64,000 nt of DNA from Gari tellinella. Taxonomy: Eukaryota; Mollusca; Bivalvia; Cardiida; Psammobiidae. The translations under genes were made by a program, and so were the position numbers. The DNA lies in assembly GCA_922989275.2 (NCBI GenBank), contig OV277862.1:69391832-69455831 (forward strand), read 5' to 3'. Numbering within the stretch: the stretch's first letter is position 1; the number at the start of each line of letters is the position of its first letter. Positions 11,704 through 23,300 of this stretch are shown here, piece by piece. Under the pieces are notes generated by a model. The model did no database searches and was not told the DNA's origin. It worked only from the letters and a program-made list of their open reading frames with translations.

Positions 11704-11924
11704 AACATATACTCCTAGAAAACATGTCTTCAAATTCTGGTAATTGAAAACACCGATTAGTCAAAATCCACCGTTTGTATCGACCATGAGCTCTACTTTT
11801 GCCCCATGACTCGTTTGTTTGTTTGTTTGAAATAACTGGCCCGTTTTCGACAAGCTTAGCACCTACATGTACACGTACGATATCGTGTATCGTCTGTTGT
11901 AATTTCACCCTCTGCTTTTATTGT

Positions 11925-12010
11925 ACCTAATATTATGATGTATTGTTAATTTATATGTGTATTGATGAGAAACTATGTATAGTTTAAGTCAATAAAATAT
12001 CTATCTATCT
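11925..12010 (+). mobile_element. Possible LINE 3' tail
   Basis: TATGATGTATTGTTAATTT... then CAATAAAATATCTATCTATC: an AATAAA followed by a short ATCT tandem, like the tail at 1248-1276. No coding part was found upstream. Confidence 0.35.
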
Positions 12011-12191
12011 TTATTTTCAAAAGATAATGTTCTGGTATTTTACCGATAAACTGTATAAGACTATGAGTGGCAACAGTATGGACCCTGGCATACGGTGAAT
12101 TACTCGTTGTTGGATCTGAAATCGTAATATTTGCATAAATATATGCAAGTGCAATCGGGTCAAGCCACTAAACAATGTATTACCTTATATT

Positions 12192-12442
12192 TTAACACAT
12201 TAAACCCTAGCGTCGAGTATACTCGTCATAAACAAACAGTGTACCTGTGAAGAGTACTTTTGTCCTATGCAAACAGTGTAGACCCTGACCAGAGGGCTCC
12301 TGTATGATCCCTCTGATCAGGGTCTGCACTGTTTGTCATTTTGCAATATATTCTTAAAATCAACCCTAAATATTAAAAAATAGATTAGACCTAATTGGAA
12401 ATTGGAATTGTCCATTAAAAGTTTCAGGGGTGAATGAGTTAA
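12192..12442. mobile_element. B-family TTAA element
   Basis: TTAACACATTAAACCCTAG to GGTGAATGAGTTAA; hairpin about 12267-12340 with loop CTCCTGTATGATCC. Confidence 0.72.
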
Positions 12443-12545
12443 ACCCTTAATCGTCGTAGGCGACTAATGTGAACATTGCAAACAGGTCGGACCCAGCTCA
12501 GATGTCGCGTTTTCTGGCGTCTGATCAGGATCCAAACTATTAGGC
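12439..12545. mobile_element. D-type fragment
   Basis: Begins at the TTAA shared with the B copy, then CCCTTAATCGTCGTAGGCGA and a D/C hairpin (CCCAGCTCAGATGTCG / inverted). The right end is missing. Confidence 0.45.
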
Positions 12546-12589
12546 ACTTGTATTAAATACTTATTTTAAAACAAAAGACTAGACATTCA

Positions 12590-12625
12590 ATTACAAGCAA
12601 TTCAATTCAAGTCTTTATTAGCAAA
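12590..12625 (-). mobile_element. Possible LINE 3' tail, minus strand
   Basis: Read on the minus strand: AATAAAGACTTGAATTGAAT, an AATAAA followed by AATTG-type short tandem. Weak evidence. Confidence 0.25.
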
Positions 12626-12922
12626 CCCATTATCATGTTCATCGTAGATACAAAATTTACAGAAAATTCAATGACGGTAGTGTTTACTCCACGTTAGCAA
12701 CGTTTTAGATCGTTTTCATGAAAAGGCAAATATTACGATAAGTATGATTCTTCTTGATGGTTGTGTTTCAGTGAATTGCATTCATTGAGACAGGACCATT
12801 GGGGGAAATCATATGACTGTATAATCTTATATACTCAAACTTACATGACTTTTAATATATATATTCAGATTAAAATATTAAATGTTTATGACACCAGCTC
12901 TATTTTTTTTATTAAAATGTCT

Positions 12923-13640
12923 TATTATATACCTATCGATGATTTATAGAGATTTCTCAGTTAGATAAATTTGATATCGTCACTGTTGATATCATCACTA
13001 CATGTAGTGATGATATCACTTTTTATGACGTCACGTCATAATTAGTTTTGTGACGTAAATAATCAATTTTGTGAGGTTTTTTTCCTGTAAAAACGTCTTT
13101 AAAATATATATAATAAATAGAATAATCAATTCCTTTGAATAGATATGAAAAATATATCACTCGAATGGGTTGTTATCTGGTTAAAAAACTCGTCCTGCGG
13201 ACTCGTTTTTCAACCAGATAACAACCCATTCTCGTGATATATTTTTCATATCAATCCAAAGAAATTGATTATCCTCTATTTATTATATACCTATCGATGA
13301 TTTATAGAGATTTCTCAGTTAGATAAATTTGATATCGTCACTGTTGATATCATCACTACATGTAGTGATGATATCACTTTTTGTGACGTCACGTCATAAT
13401 TAGTTAAGTGACGTCGCGGTAATCAATTTTATGTGTTTTTTCTGTAAAAACGTCATTAAAGTGTATATAATAAATAGAATAATCAATTCCTTTAAATAGA
13501 TATGAAAAATATATCACTCGACTGGGTTGTTATCTTGTTAAAAAAACTCGTCCTGCTGACTCGTTTTTTAACAAGATAACAACCCATTCTCGTGATATAT
13601 TTTTCATATCAATCCAAAGGAATTGATTATCCTCTATATA
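12923..13640. repeat. Two tandem 358-bp units with internal palindromes
   Basis: Unit 1 12923-13280, unit 2 13281-about 13640, both starting TATTATATACCTATCGATGA. Each has a short palindrome (GATATCATCACTACATGTAG...) and a long one around 13146-13255 and 13500-13610 (TATGAAAAATATATCACTCG and inverse). The outer arms (ATAGAATAATCAATTCCTTT / inverse) make each second half a foldback. Confidence 0.8.
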
Positions 13641-13847
13641 TCTTATAATATTATTGAAATCTTTTTTTAATCTGGATAATGTTCTGTTTCTTGTAGGACC
13701 TTTTAAATTATCTCAACACGGCATTATATGTGCAATATATGTGCAATAGCATCCGTTTATGGACATTTAATTTATTGAGTGTAATGCATATAATTATTCT
13801 TATGTCAGTAGCATCATAACTAGTTTGTGATAATAAGTCTAACTATG

Positions 13848-14000
13848 TCTTTCCCAATAAATGCGTTTACGCTAAAACTAATATTTCCATTGCAAACAAT
13901 TCGAAGCCAGATCAGACGCCGGGTAGCCGGCGTCTGATCAGGTTCAAAACTGTTTGCCACTCAGATCAAAATAAAAAGTAAGAAATTTCAAGCCATTGTT
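13848..14000. mobile_element. C-family fragment
   Basis: TCTTTCCCAATAAATGCGTT, then the C hairpin GAAGCCAGATCAGACGCCGG / inverse; the terminal CAGTGGAGAA is missing. Confidence 0.55.
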
Positions 14001-14603
14001 ATTTTCTACAAGTTGTTGCTTTGTAAACTCTTGATAAGAGACAGCAGAGCTCTAGACAAGAGAAATAGTACAAACAGCACTGTCCTCGTTTCATCCAAAC
14101 CTTATGTTGTGACTACTAATCTAATGAACCATTTCACTGCCATAATGACGGAAATGTCAGTCATCAAGACACAGTCGCTGCCATATTATGGCCTGCTTAT
14201 ATTTGTGACATGGGGAAAGGGGCTTATTGAAATTGTTTGGTCAAATTCAGATTTTGGTGTTTTCTTATGCAACAATATTTACTTGAAACACTAACGAAAT
14301 ATTTATACTGTGGTTGTTTTATTTTTGGAAAAATGAGTCGCATTTTTTCTAATACCACCGTTTTCATAGAAATCACATTTTTGCCAATAACATCTGACAG
14401 CTTATATGAAATGACATCACATTAAACTGTGTTTTAATTTTTCATGCAGTTCTTATAAATCTAGTCAAATATTGTGCTGATGTTTCTTATTTCATGTATT
14501 TGCTAATTATTTGTAAAAAAAAAAAAGGGAGGGGGAAAGAGGAGTTTTCATGGTAACGAGATTGAAAAAAATGTTCATGTTTGTGAGAGAAAAAAAACTC
14601 TAT
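14001..14603. other. No recognised feature
   Basis: Two overlapping short frames (14013-14425) show no family resemblance. Poly-A tract at 14515-14526. Confidence 0.45.
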
Positions 14604-15480
14604 AACAAGAGCCGCATGCGGCCCTAAATCGCTCACCTGAGGACTATTGTGTTATATATTACTCAATGCAAAATGAAGTTTGTCATTGCATGTATGTGGA
14701 CTGTTGCATGAAGAAGTAATTCGGAATCTGTTTGTCATTATTACTATTTGAGCAAAAGGGGAAATATGGCAATGATATAAATAGTGCTAATAAAGGGTCA
14801 CTTAAACAATATTCATTCAAAATATTATTGAATTCAGACAATGGTTTCAGAGAAGCTATTGTTTTTTTTAAAAAAAAATCCATTATAAGTCTATGTTAAA
14901 CTGATAAGCCCTGGGGCGGGTCCATTTTTGACACAGGGGTCATGATTTGAACAATTTTGGTAGAGGACCATAAGGCAAAGCTAGATGCCAAATATAAAAG
15001 GTCTGGGCCTTACGGTTTCAGATAAGAAGATTTTTAAAGGTTTTCCTATATAAGTCTATGTAACACTGATGATGTAAGTACGGAAATTGACCACGTCCTC
15101 TGGCAGCCATGTTTTTGATGGATCAAAATTCTTTGACTAATTTTGAAAGTATATTAATTGAGAAACATTTTGGTGAAAACCAAATTGAAATCGGACCAGT
15201 CGTTCTTGAGAAGAAGATTTTTTTAAATATTGTGCATGGTTGCCATGGCAACAAGACCGACTGCCCCACCCACTTTTTTTAAACAATTTCAAAGCTCACA
15301 ACTACAGTATGTATTTGACCAAGTTTGGTTAAAATTGGGCCATTGGTTTCAGAGAAGTTATTTGAAAGAAATTGTGAACGGACAACACCAACACCGACAC
15401 CAACACCGACACCGACGTACGACGGACGGCGACCGATCACAATAGCTCACCTTGAGCACTTTGTGCTCAGGTGAGCTAAA
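14604..15480. mobile_element. L element (internal repeat type 1)
   Basis: Left ACAAGAGCCGCATGCGGCCC then TAAATCGCTCACCTGAG. Right ends with a hairpin (CTTGAGCACTTTGTGCTCAG) and GTGAGCTAAA. The inside holds about two divergent units with AAACTGATAAGCCCTGGGGC and GGCAAAGCTAGATG, then a GACGGACGGC tract. The ends match 42442-44088. Confidence 0.7.
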
Positions 15481-16911
15481 AACAGGCGTGAGCGGGTTAT
15501 GGCATGATACTGTATTTATACAATGTTTTTTATGGTTATCACCTATGTGAACTTAGTTAGCAGTTTGGTTTAAAGAACAAAACATACAGAACATTCGATG
15601 ATTATACATATTCTCAACTATGGACGAACGAGAACACCGCAAACGGCAAATAATACACTCATCGGCAGCCTATTAAAGCATATTTGAGAATATTAAGGAA
15701 AGATAACTATGTAACAACAAATCGAATGAATCTTAAAATTGAATCAGTTTCAGATATTTTTGCAAATAGTAATTGTGTGAAGTTTCAATAATATCCTTCC
15801 AAGAGTTTTCCGAATAAAGACTCCGGATAAACCAAATGTTGACGGACGAACGAACGGACAGAGGCGAATGGACGGACATGGCCATGCCAATATACGACCA
15901 CCTTCAGAGGTGGGCGTATAAAAGCTAAAATAAGTCGTGTGTTTTTCAAAACACATAGTACAGTATAGTGTACTCACTGACTGTGTTTACAAAACAGGAA
16001 GAAGCTTTATTCATAATGTCCATGCCGTTCTATTCGCACCATCACCGTTGCTATGGGATTTGTAAACACACTCCAGTACCGTGCAACCTCTAAATTCAAA
16101 AGGTAAATGTCCTAAAGGATTGTCTTTGGAATAACAAAAAAACGTAACTAGAACTGTCCCTAATAGAGGCGATTCATACCCCCACCATAGGGGCATTGTT
16201 CCTAAAAGCAAATGTATGTTTGGTCTAGAAGTTGTGCTTATGAGCGCTTAATTTGAACTATAATGCACAAAACTTTAAAGCTTAGTTATATCGCCTTTGA
16301 AATGCCGGAATAGAAAAGTATTCCTTTAAACACATCTGTAGAAGGTACTCTATCAACCTGAAGTTTTGTTAAAATCCGATGAATGATGTAGGAGGAGTTG
16401 CGCGTACGAGCGATTTGACATATAATGGATGAAGTATTAAAGTTCAATTATCTCCCCTTTGATAAACATTCCTTTTGAAAAAGTGAAATGCAAAAAAAGA
16501 TTCTTGATGCAGATCTGTAGATCTGTGAAGTTTTGTTGAAATCTGATGAATGGTGTAGGAAGAGTTGCACTTACCAGTACTTATAACCAATAATGCATGA
16601 AACTATCTCCCCTTTGAATATCTCCTTAAAAATGTATAGCCATAAAAAATGAACTATACGTTTGATATTACAGAATGTGTCAGACATGACTCTTAATAGG
16701 CTGGGTCGCAGCAACACCTACCGTGCACCCCCACATTTGTTTTCCAATGTTGTTTTTTTTCATCATTTTGAACTGCATTTGAAGTTGTTTCCTGATATTT
16801 GTATGCTTAAAAGTGTAATATTTTAGTTATCTTTATATTTTCTCTACTATTTTTAATGTGATCATTAATATTCATGAGTATGCAAATCAGGTAATTGAAA
16901 GAAGCTAAATA
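15481..16911. other. Mostly unrecognised; one L-like 3' tail
   Basis: About 15840-15920 resembles another repeat tail: a GACGGACGAACG tract, then hairpin CCACCTTCAGAGGTGG and GCGTATAAAA. The region 16260-16640 has degenerate direct units (CATCTGTAGAAGG / GATCTGTAGATC, with AGTTTTGTTGAAATC). No gene seen. Confidence 0.4.
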
Positions 16912-16912
16912 A

Positions 16913-18135
16913 ACAAGGGCCACCATGGCCCTAAATCGCTCACCTGGTACACCATGTAAATTTAACCTATAGTGACCTAGATTATGACTGGACATGACCC
17001 ACAATCAACCTTTAGAGTGTTAACAAGATTTTTCTATAATTTGACCTAGTGACCTAGTTTTTGACCAAACACAATCCACATTTGATTTTGACCTTGATTT
17101 TATGTAGGCAAACATTCTGGAAATATTTCATTCAGATCTAACGAGATTTTTAGCCTCTAGAGGGTTAACACTGTTTTTCTTTGATTTGGCCTAGTGACCT
17201 AGTTTTTGACCCGACATGACCCACATTCGAACTTGACCTATATTTCAATTGGGCAAACATTCTAAGTTGCATTAAAATCCAATAATATTTGTAGCCTCTA
17301 GAGTGTTAACAAGGTTTTTTCTAAGATTTGACCTAGTGACCTAGTTTTTGACCTGACATACCCAAATTCGAACTTGACCTAGATATCAATGAGGCAAACA
17401 TTTTGACCAAGTTTCATAAAAATCCATAAAGATTTGTAGCCTCTAGAGTGTTAACAAAGTTTTTCTATGATTTGACCTAGTGACCTAGTTTTAAACCGGA
17501 CATGACCCACATTCGAACTTCGCCTAGATATCAATGAGTCAAACATTCTGACCAAGTTTCATTAAGATCCATTGAGATTTGTAGCCTCGAGTGTTAACGA
17601 GGTTTTTCTATGATTTGACCTAGTGACCTAGTTTTTGACTGGACATGACCCACATTCGAACTTGACCTAGATATGAATGAGGTAAACATTGTGACCATTA
17701 AGATCAAATGAAATGTGTAGCCCCTAGAGTGTTAACAAGGTTTTTCAAGGATTTGACCTAGTGACCTAGTTTTTGATCTGACATGACCTATATTTAAACT
17801 TGACCTAGATTTCATTGAGGCAAACATTGTGACCAAGTTTCATTAAGATCAAATTAAATTTGTAGCCGCTAGAGTGTTAACGAACAATTGTGGACGGACG
17901 GACGTGCCACCGAATTGGGTTAGAGGGCCTTTTCTTTTGTTATTTTCTTTTGTTCGAATAACGGGCCACGGCCCCTTAGTGTATTGTTACGGAATGAACT
18001 CTGTCTTCTTTTGTTATGTTTACCGTTATCTGGCCCTCTAACCCACTTTAGTGGCGCGGACGGACGGACGACGTACGACGGACATTCAGCGATCCTAATA
18101 GCTCACCTTGGCACTTCGTGCCAAGTGAGCTAAAA
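16913..18135. mobile_element. L element (internal repeat type 2)
   Basis: Left ACAAGGGCCACCATGGCCC then TAAATCGCTCACCTGG; right hairpin TTGGCACTTCGTGCCAA and GTGAGCTAAAAA. The interior has about seven units of roughly 140-150 bp with TTTGACCTAGTGACCTAGTT and GTAGCCTCTAGAGTGTTAAC. A small insertion with GGGTTAGAGGGCC / inverse ends sits at about 17927-18047. Confidence 0.72.
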
Positions 18136-19303
18136 AGTGAAATATTTAGATAATTTCTACATTTTTGTCGACTTTTTTAATGTTAACATAGATATTCATG
18201 AATGTGCAAATAAAGTAATTAAAAGAAAATAATTGTAAGAAAGCGCAGAATATCTTATCTTCAATTTGGTACCTATTTTATATATTTATGACAAAAAGCG
18301 GCTGAAATATGGGTGATTTTCATGTATTAGTTATCATCACCTAAAATGGGGATTTAATACACATTAAAGATTTTATTCTTGAGTACATAGGCGATTCTGA
18401 TTGAGTAGACCCTTTTGCACATTTTAGAACCCATGAACAAAAGTTAATGGTGGTGCATAGTTACCTATTATCCCCCAGAGTAAATGCTGTAAGCGCCACG
18501 CTCTGTAAGGACATTATGGTGAGGTGGGGGGAGTGTTTCGCATAATAAAGCAGGACTACGAAAATCAAATTAATATGCTTGAAATATGCACAAATATTTC
18601 TCAGTTACAATTTGATATAAATATGGGTTTTCTCCTATTAATAAGAGTCAGATACAAAATACTGTTTAAATGAATGCCTATTTGAAGAAATTCGTTACGT
18701 TGTATATATTATGCAAATTAGCTTAATTATACATGCATACCGAACTTAACTGGAACCAAACATGTTTTTTTTTCTTTGAATAATCTGTTTGAAACATTTT
18801 AGCCTATTTTAAGAGATTTGGTGTATAAATATGCCTCTGGGACAAAACAACATGCTTGATTTTCATGATTTTCCGCTTTATTTTGACTATCTTATGAATA
18901 TTAAATATAAGTATTAAATTATGAATATCAATTAATTTATACCTTATTCTAACGGCCTGTGTCTCTACTTTACTTTCGTACTTGTTTAATATCTCTAGCT
19001 CCCCTAGAGGAAAAGTTAAAGCCTATTTTTACACATAGGGTAGGTTTGAAAATTACATAGGGGTTACCATTGTAACCGTTAAATTAAACATAGCAGTGAC
19101 AAAATGAAGTTTGGGAACATCATAAAATTTTGTGTAGAAGACTTCAAGGAACAAGTTGATACCCATGAAAAAAAGTTGCTCCAACCCAGCCCATAATGCT
19201 TCTAATATCCTGATAAAGTACCATAGGGAACCTTTCCTGCACCCTGACAGATGGCTGCTAAAAGCAGCTTAACAGTAATTCAGGAATCTCCCAAATAACT
19301 TTC
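18136..19303. other. No recognised feature
   Basis: AT-rich sequence without terminal repeats or a credible coding frame. Confidence 0.5.
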
Positions 19304-19559
19304 AATAACCCAATAGCCTGTTTCTAGTTTTGAAGAATGTGGCCACTTAAAGCAGGTTGAAAGTAAAGCAGAATATGCCTTTAAGGCTTGGGCACATTCT
19401 AATTTACTTTCAGCCTGCTTTAAGCTACTCTCTCCTAAGATACAGTATGGAAAGTATTTCTGATGATGCACATTCATAACTGTATAGAATAGAATTATTT
19501 TCATCGGTGGAGAAATAATTAAAAGGCGTAAAAAGGCACATCTATGGAGTAATTGGTTA
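19304..19559. mobile_element. A-family element
   Basis: AATAACCCAATAGCCTGTTT left, GGAGTAATTGGTTAA right; hairpin loop slightly asymmetrical (CCTTTAAGGCTTGGGC). Confidence 0.65.
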
Positions 19560-19647
19560 AAACAACTTGCTTGACCACTTATAACTATGGGGGTAAAGGA
19601 TAAGATATCAAAAATAAGTCTATTCAAGTGGTCATTACAGAAGGCTT

Positions 19648-20210
19648 TTTATTGTATTAACAAACTGATACAATATAACATTTTGATTTTCTCCTATCCC
19701 TGAAAAAACCTTTGCTAAATTGCACCCATTCACAACTGGCAAGAACTGCCTATATATAAAAAGATCAGTTAGTCCAATGTTGTATAACAATAAATATGTT
19801 AAAAGTACAGTAAAATCTCTCTATTTAGCAAATATTTTCAGCTAAAGTATCTGTTTAATGCAGGTGGCTGCTCAAAGCAAGATGAAATTAAAGCAGAAAG
19901 CTCCTGTAGGAGCTTTCTACTTTGATTTCATCTTGCTTTAAGCTGTCACCTGTCTTTCTTACTATCATTTTTTCTTCTTTTTAGTGGTCATAATAGAGGG
20001 GCTTTAAGTATGGTACATTCATGTTGAAGGCTTCATGTTTTTCCCTTATCATTCCATCATTTAACAAGAGTCTCATGATATTCCAGTTTTAAAAGGAGTG
20101 TTACTTCCTTTCCCCTCCAGTTTGGTGACATTTTCTGGCTCGTCTTTACATGAAATGCATTTTATATTCTTTTGCCATTCTCTTTACCTCCTGCATGATA
20201 ATATTTTATT
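19648..20210 (-). terminator. Candidate MARS1 polyadenylation signals
   Basis: Two AATAAA hexamers lie downstream of the stop on the minus strand: 20210-20205, only about 25 nt after TGA, and 19653-19648, which would give a 3' UTR of roughly 590 nt. Sequence alone does not choose between them. The span contains E-family element 19808-20008, so the longer UTR would include a hairpin. Confidence 0.35.
19808..20008. mobile_element. E-family element in the MARS1 3' flank
   Basis: CAGTAAAATCTCTCTATTTA / inverted AATAGAGGGGCTTTA, hairpin AAAGCAAGATGAAATTAAAG with loop CTCCTGTAGGAG. Confidence 0.7.
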
Positions 20211-20235
20211 GCCATTCTTTTAATCTCCCGTGTGA

Positions 20236-20394
20236 TCACTTTTTCTTGCCCTTCTTTTTACCTCCTGCAGCTTTAGAGGGGTCTTCACCCTGTGCTAAGG
20301 CCAGTTTTTTCTTCAAGTCTAGCAATATGACCACCTCGGCATCAACAACACTCTTCTCAGCCTTGTTCGTCTTCAGTTCTCTCACCTTGAGGCC
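20236..20394 (-). CDS. MARS1: MARS1 coding exon 20 and stop
   Basis: 53 codons including TGA (20236-20238). [20 protein letters not shown] then [18 protein letters not shown] and a lysine-rich tail GGKKKGKKK. This is the second WHEP helix, matching human VRELKAQKADKNEV...LLDLKKQLAVAEG. Acceptor gtttcag. Confidence 0.95.
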   Translation of the reverse strand, partial: GLKVRELKTNKAEKSVVDAEVVILLDLKKKLALAQGEDPSKAAGGKKKGKKK

Positions 20395-23300
20395 CTGAAA
20401 CAAGGACGAAACTTCATTCTTAACCAATCCATTGCTGAACAAGGTGGGTTTTTCAAAATTAATTACACTTTAACCCAAAAATAAGCCTTTTTACGCAATT
20501 CACTATTCCTCCCCATGAAGGGGGTAAAAACATATCTCCCTACCATATTGGGTAGACAAAAGTTAAATCTGTGACTTCTTATAGAATCCACAGCACAATA
20601 GTGCTATCTTACCTGTTCTGTGACTGCTGCAGTAAGCCTCTCTATCTCTGCTGGGTCAGCAGGGGCTACAGGTCCACTGGCAGGGGTGGCATCTTTCTTC
20701 TTGTCCCCACCCTTCTTTGCTGCATCCTATAATGGGACATGTTATATTATTACCTGACTCTCTATTTAAGTGAATATTAAGCATTTTTGACTGTTTTCCG
20801 AAATATTTACCAGACTGAGGCCAGCGGGCAACAGTTGACTGTTACATAGCACTGTTACATGCGCGAAAATGGTGCGCAAAACTTTTCTGCATCGCGGGAC
20901 CAAATAAGGCGTCTTTATGATACAGATTTTTGTTTAAGGATCTAGCCTTTTGCGGAGTTGATCGGGTCATTTTTTTCTCTCCCGAACAATCCCCTTAAAA
21001 GGCTATATAGTTCTAGACCTAAAATTAAGAGTAACTCCGAATAAAAGCGATAAACCGCTTGCAGATCTAACGTCTTCCTTTTTTTAAAACAAATTATGAC
21101 GTTACAAAACTAAATGACGTCATATTATACATGACCTAATTTCGACAAAGTGTCAATCAAATTCAGTCAATAAGAAACAATAATAATTCAATCGTAATTG
21201 AAAATATGAATATATTAGACATCTTTTTTACAAATCAGTGATGTTCACATTCAGTTGTTGTATTGAATTGAATTAAGATTAAATATACACGTAAGATCAT
21301 CTCTAGAATTTATAAATACGTGTTGTTCAAATCTTGTATATCTAGATAGATCTAGGTCTAGCCATTCATTCAGCCTGGCTTAAATAGAGAGTCGAGTCTG
21401 GTAATAAATCATTTGTTTGATAGTTACTTCGGGAACAGTCAAACCATTGTCCCTCGGTAGCTGGTAAGACCTTGAGAACTGTTGCCCTCGGCCCTTGGCC
21501 TCGGGCAACAGTTCTCAAGGTCTTCCCTGCTACCTCGGGTCAATGATTTGACTGTTCCCTCAGTACCTATGAAACAAATGTATACTGTCAATGACACAAT
21601 ATTACAATGACACATTCAACCCAAGGGATGAGTATACTTGTCATTATAAACAATATGCCAGTAAAGAACAAACTTGTCCTAGGCAAACAGTGTAGACCCA
21701 GATCAGAGAGCTCCTAAAGGATAAAGGAGACCTCTGATCAGGGTCTGCACTGTAACCAGTTGGCAGTGCGATACATAGCAATGTATTTAGCTTGAGACGT
21801 TTTTGGCACCAAAGGCGCTCTTCAGTTTGACTGTTTCCATCAAGAAAATTATGAGCTGAATACAAGGACCTGTACCTAACAGTCAACTGGTGATGTGTTT
21901 ATTAACCCATTACCCCATAGCCTTTTTCTAGTATTGACAATAGGTGATTACTTAAAGCAGATTGAGGCACATTCTACTTTACTTTCAGCCTGCTTTAACA
22001 TATGATATGCTAGGATATAGATAATATTTCTTTTGGAACATGTTCATGACTGTATAAATTAGAACTATTTCCCTCAATAAAGGAAAAACTTACAGGCGTA
22101 AAAAGGCTGGGGTAATGGGTTAATATACACAAGCAACAACTAAATAGTTATTCAAATAATTGTACATCAAGAATTGTTTTATGCCACAAAAAATAATGTG
22201 GAACATGTACATGACGTCACACTTATCTAAAACAAGTCTGAGTAAAATACAAACAGTGAAATAAAAGGATTTGATTTGATTTGTAATGATTTTAGGTCTC
22301 TTTTAACAGTACTTCAGTCATATTGCGACGTCCAGCTAATTACAGGTGGAGGAAGAACCCAGAAGCCCTTTATGCACTGTTTCAGTCACAAATCGGCAAC
22401 TGGGTAGAACCACTGACATTCCGCAAGCCACCTGGAATGCTTCCCCACGTAATGAATTAAAAGGAATACAGTAAAACCTCTCTATTACGACCACTAAAAC
22501 ATAGGCTTATTAATTGTATAAAAGACAGATGTCAGCTTATAGCAAGGTGACAGTAAAACAGAAAGCTCCTTCAGGAGCTTTCTGTTTAACTGTCACCTTA
22601 CTTTAAGCAGTAACCTGTCGTAAACACCTATTAAATATTTATCGTAATTTTGTGGTCCTAATACAGAGGTTTTACTGTATTATACAGACCCAATTACTGG
22701 ATATCTTATACTACAGATACATAAATAACAGCTTATTATCACAGGAAGGTATATAATAAGGTGAGGCTATAGGGGAAAGGCATCCGTCATCACCCAATAA
22801 ACAAGGATGGACATGAACCATACCTTTGATTTGCCAGCATCAGCTCCTGCAAACCTCCTCTTCAGATCTGCTATAGTTGATGCTTCAATCTTCTGGAACA
22901 GGGGTGATGGCTGAAAACAACAAATGATCAAATGATTATGGTCCATAGCATCTAAGTCAGGTGATAGTTTAGTGTAGGACAACGTTAATACTGAAAGGAG
23001 CTCCTCAGTGAGCTTTCTGTATTACCATGGTACTGCATAAACACATTACCTTTAAGTTGGTATCTAGTTTTGAAGATAAGTGACCTCCTAAAGCAGGTTG
23101 AAAGTAAAGCAGAATGTGCCTAAAGGCACATTCTGCTTTACTTTAAGCCTGCTTTATAGATACCATCTGCTAGAATATAAAATATATTTTGTACAGTACT
23201 TATTAATGACTGTATAAAGTTAAACCATTCAACGAATATAAAATAAAGGTGTTAAAATGTGTATCCATTCAGTAATGTGTTAACTCTTTCCTCCCTGAAA

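Noticed and set aside
20150..20398. 82-residue plus-strand frame over MARS1 exon 20
   Set aside because: Antisense shadow of a well-supported exon.
22205..22290. Possible LINE tail with GATTTGATTTGATTT
   Set aside because: The tandem is only three units and no retroelement coding remnant is adjacent; too weak to list.
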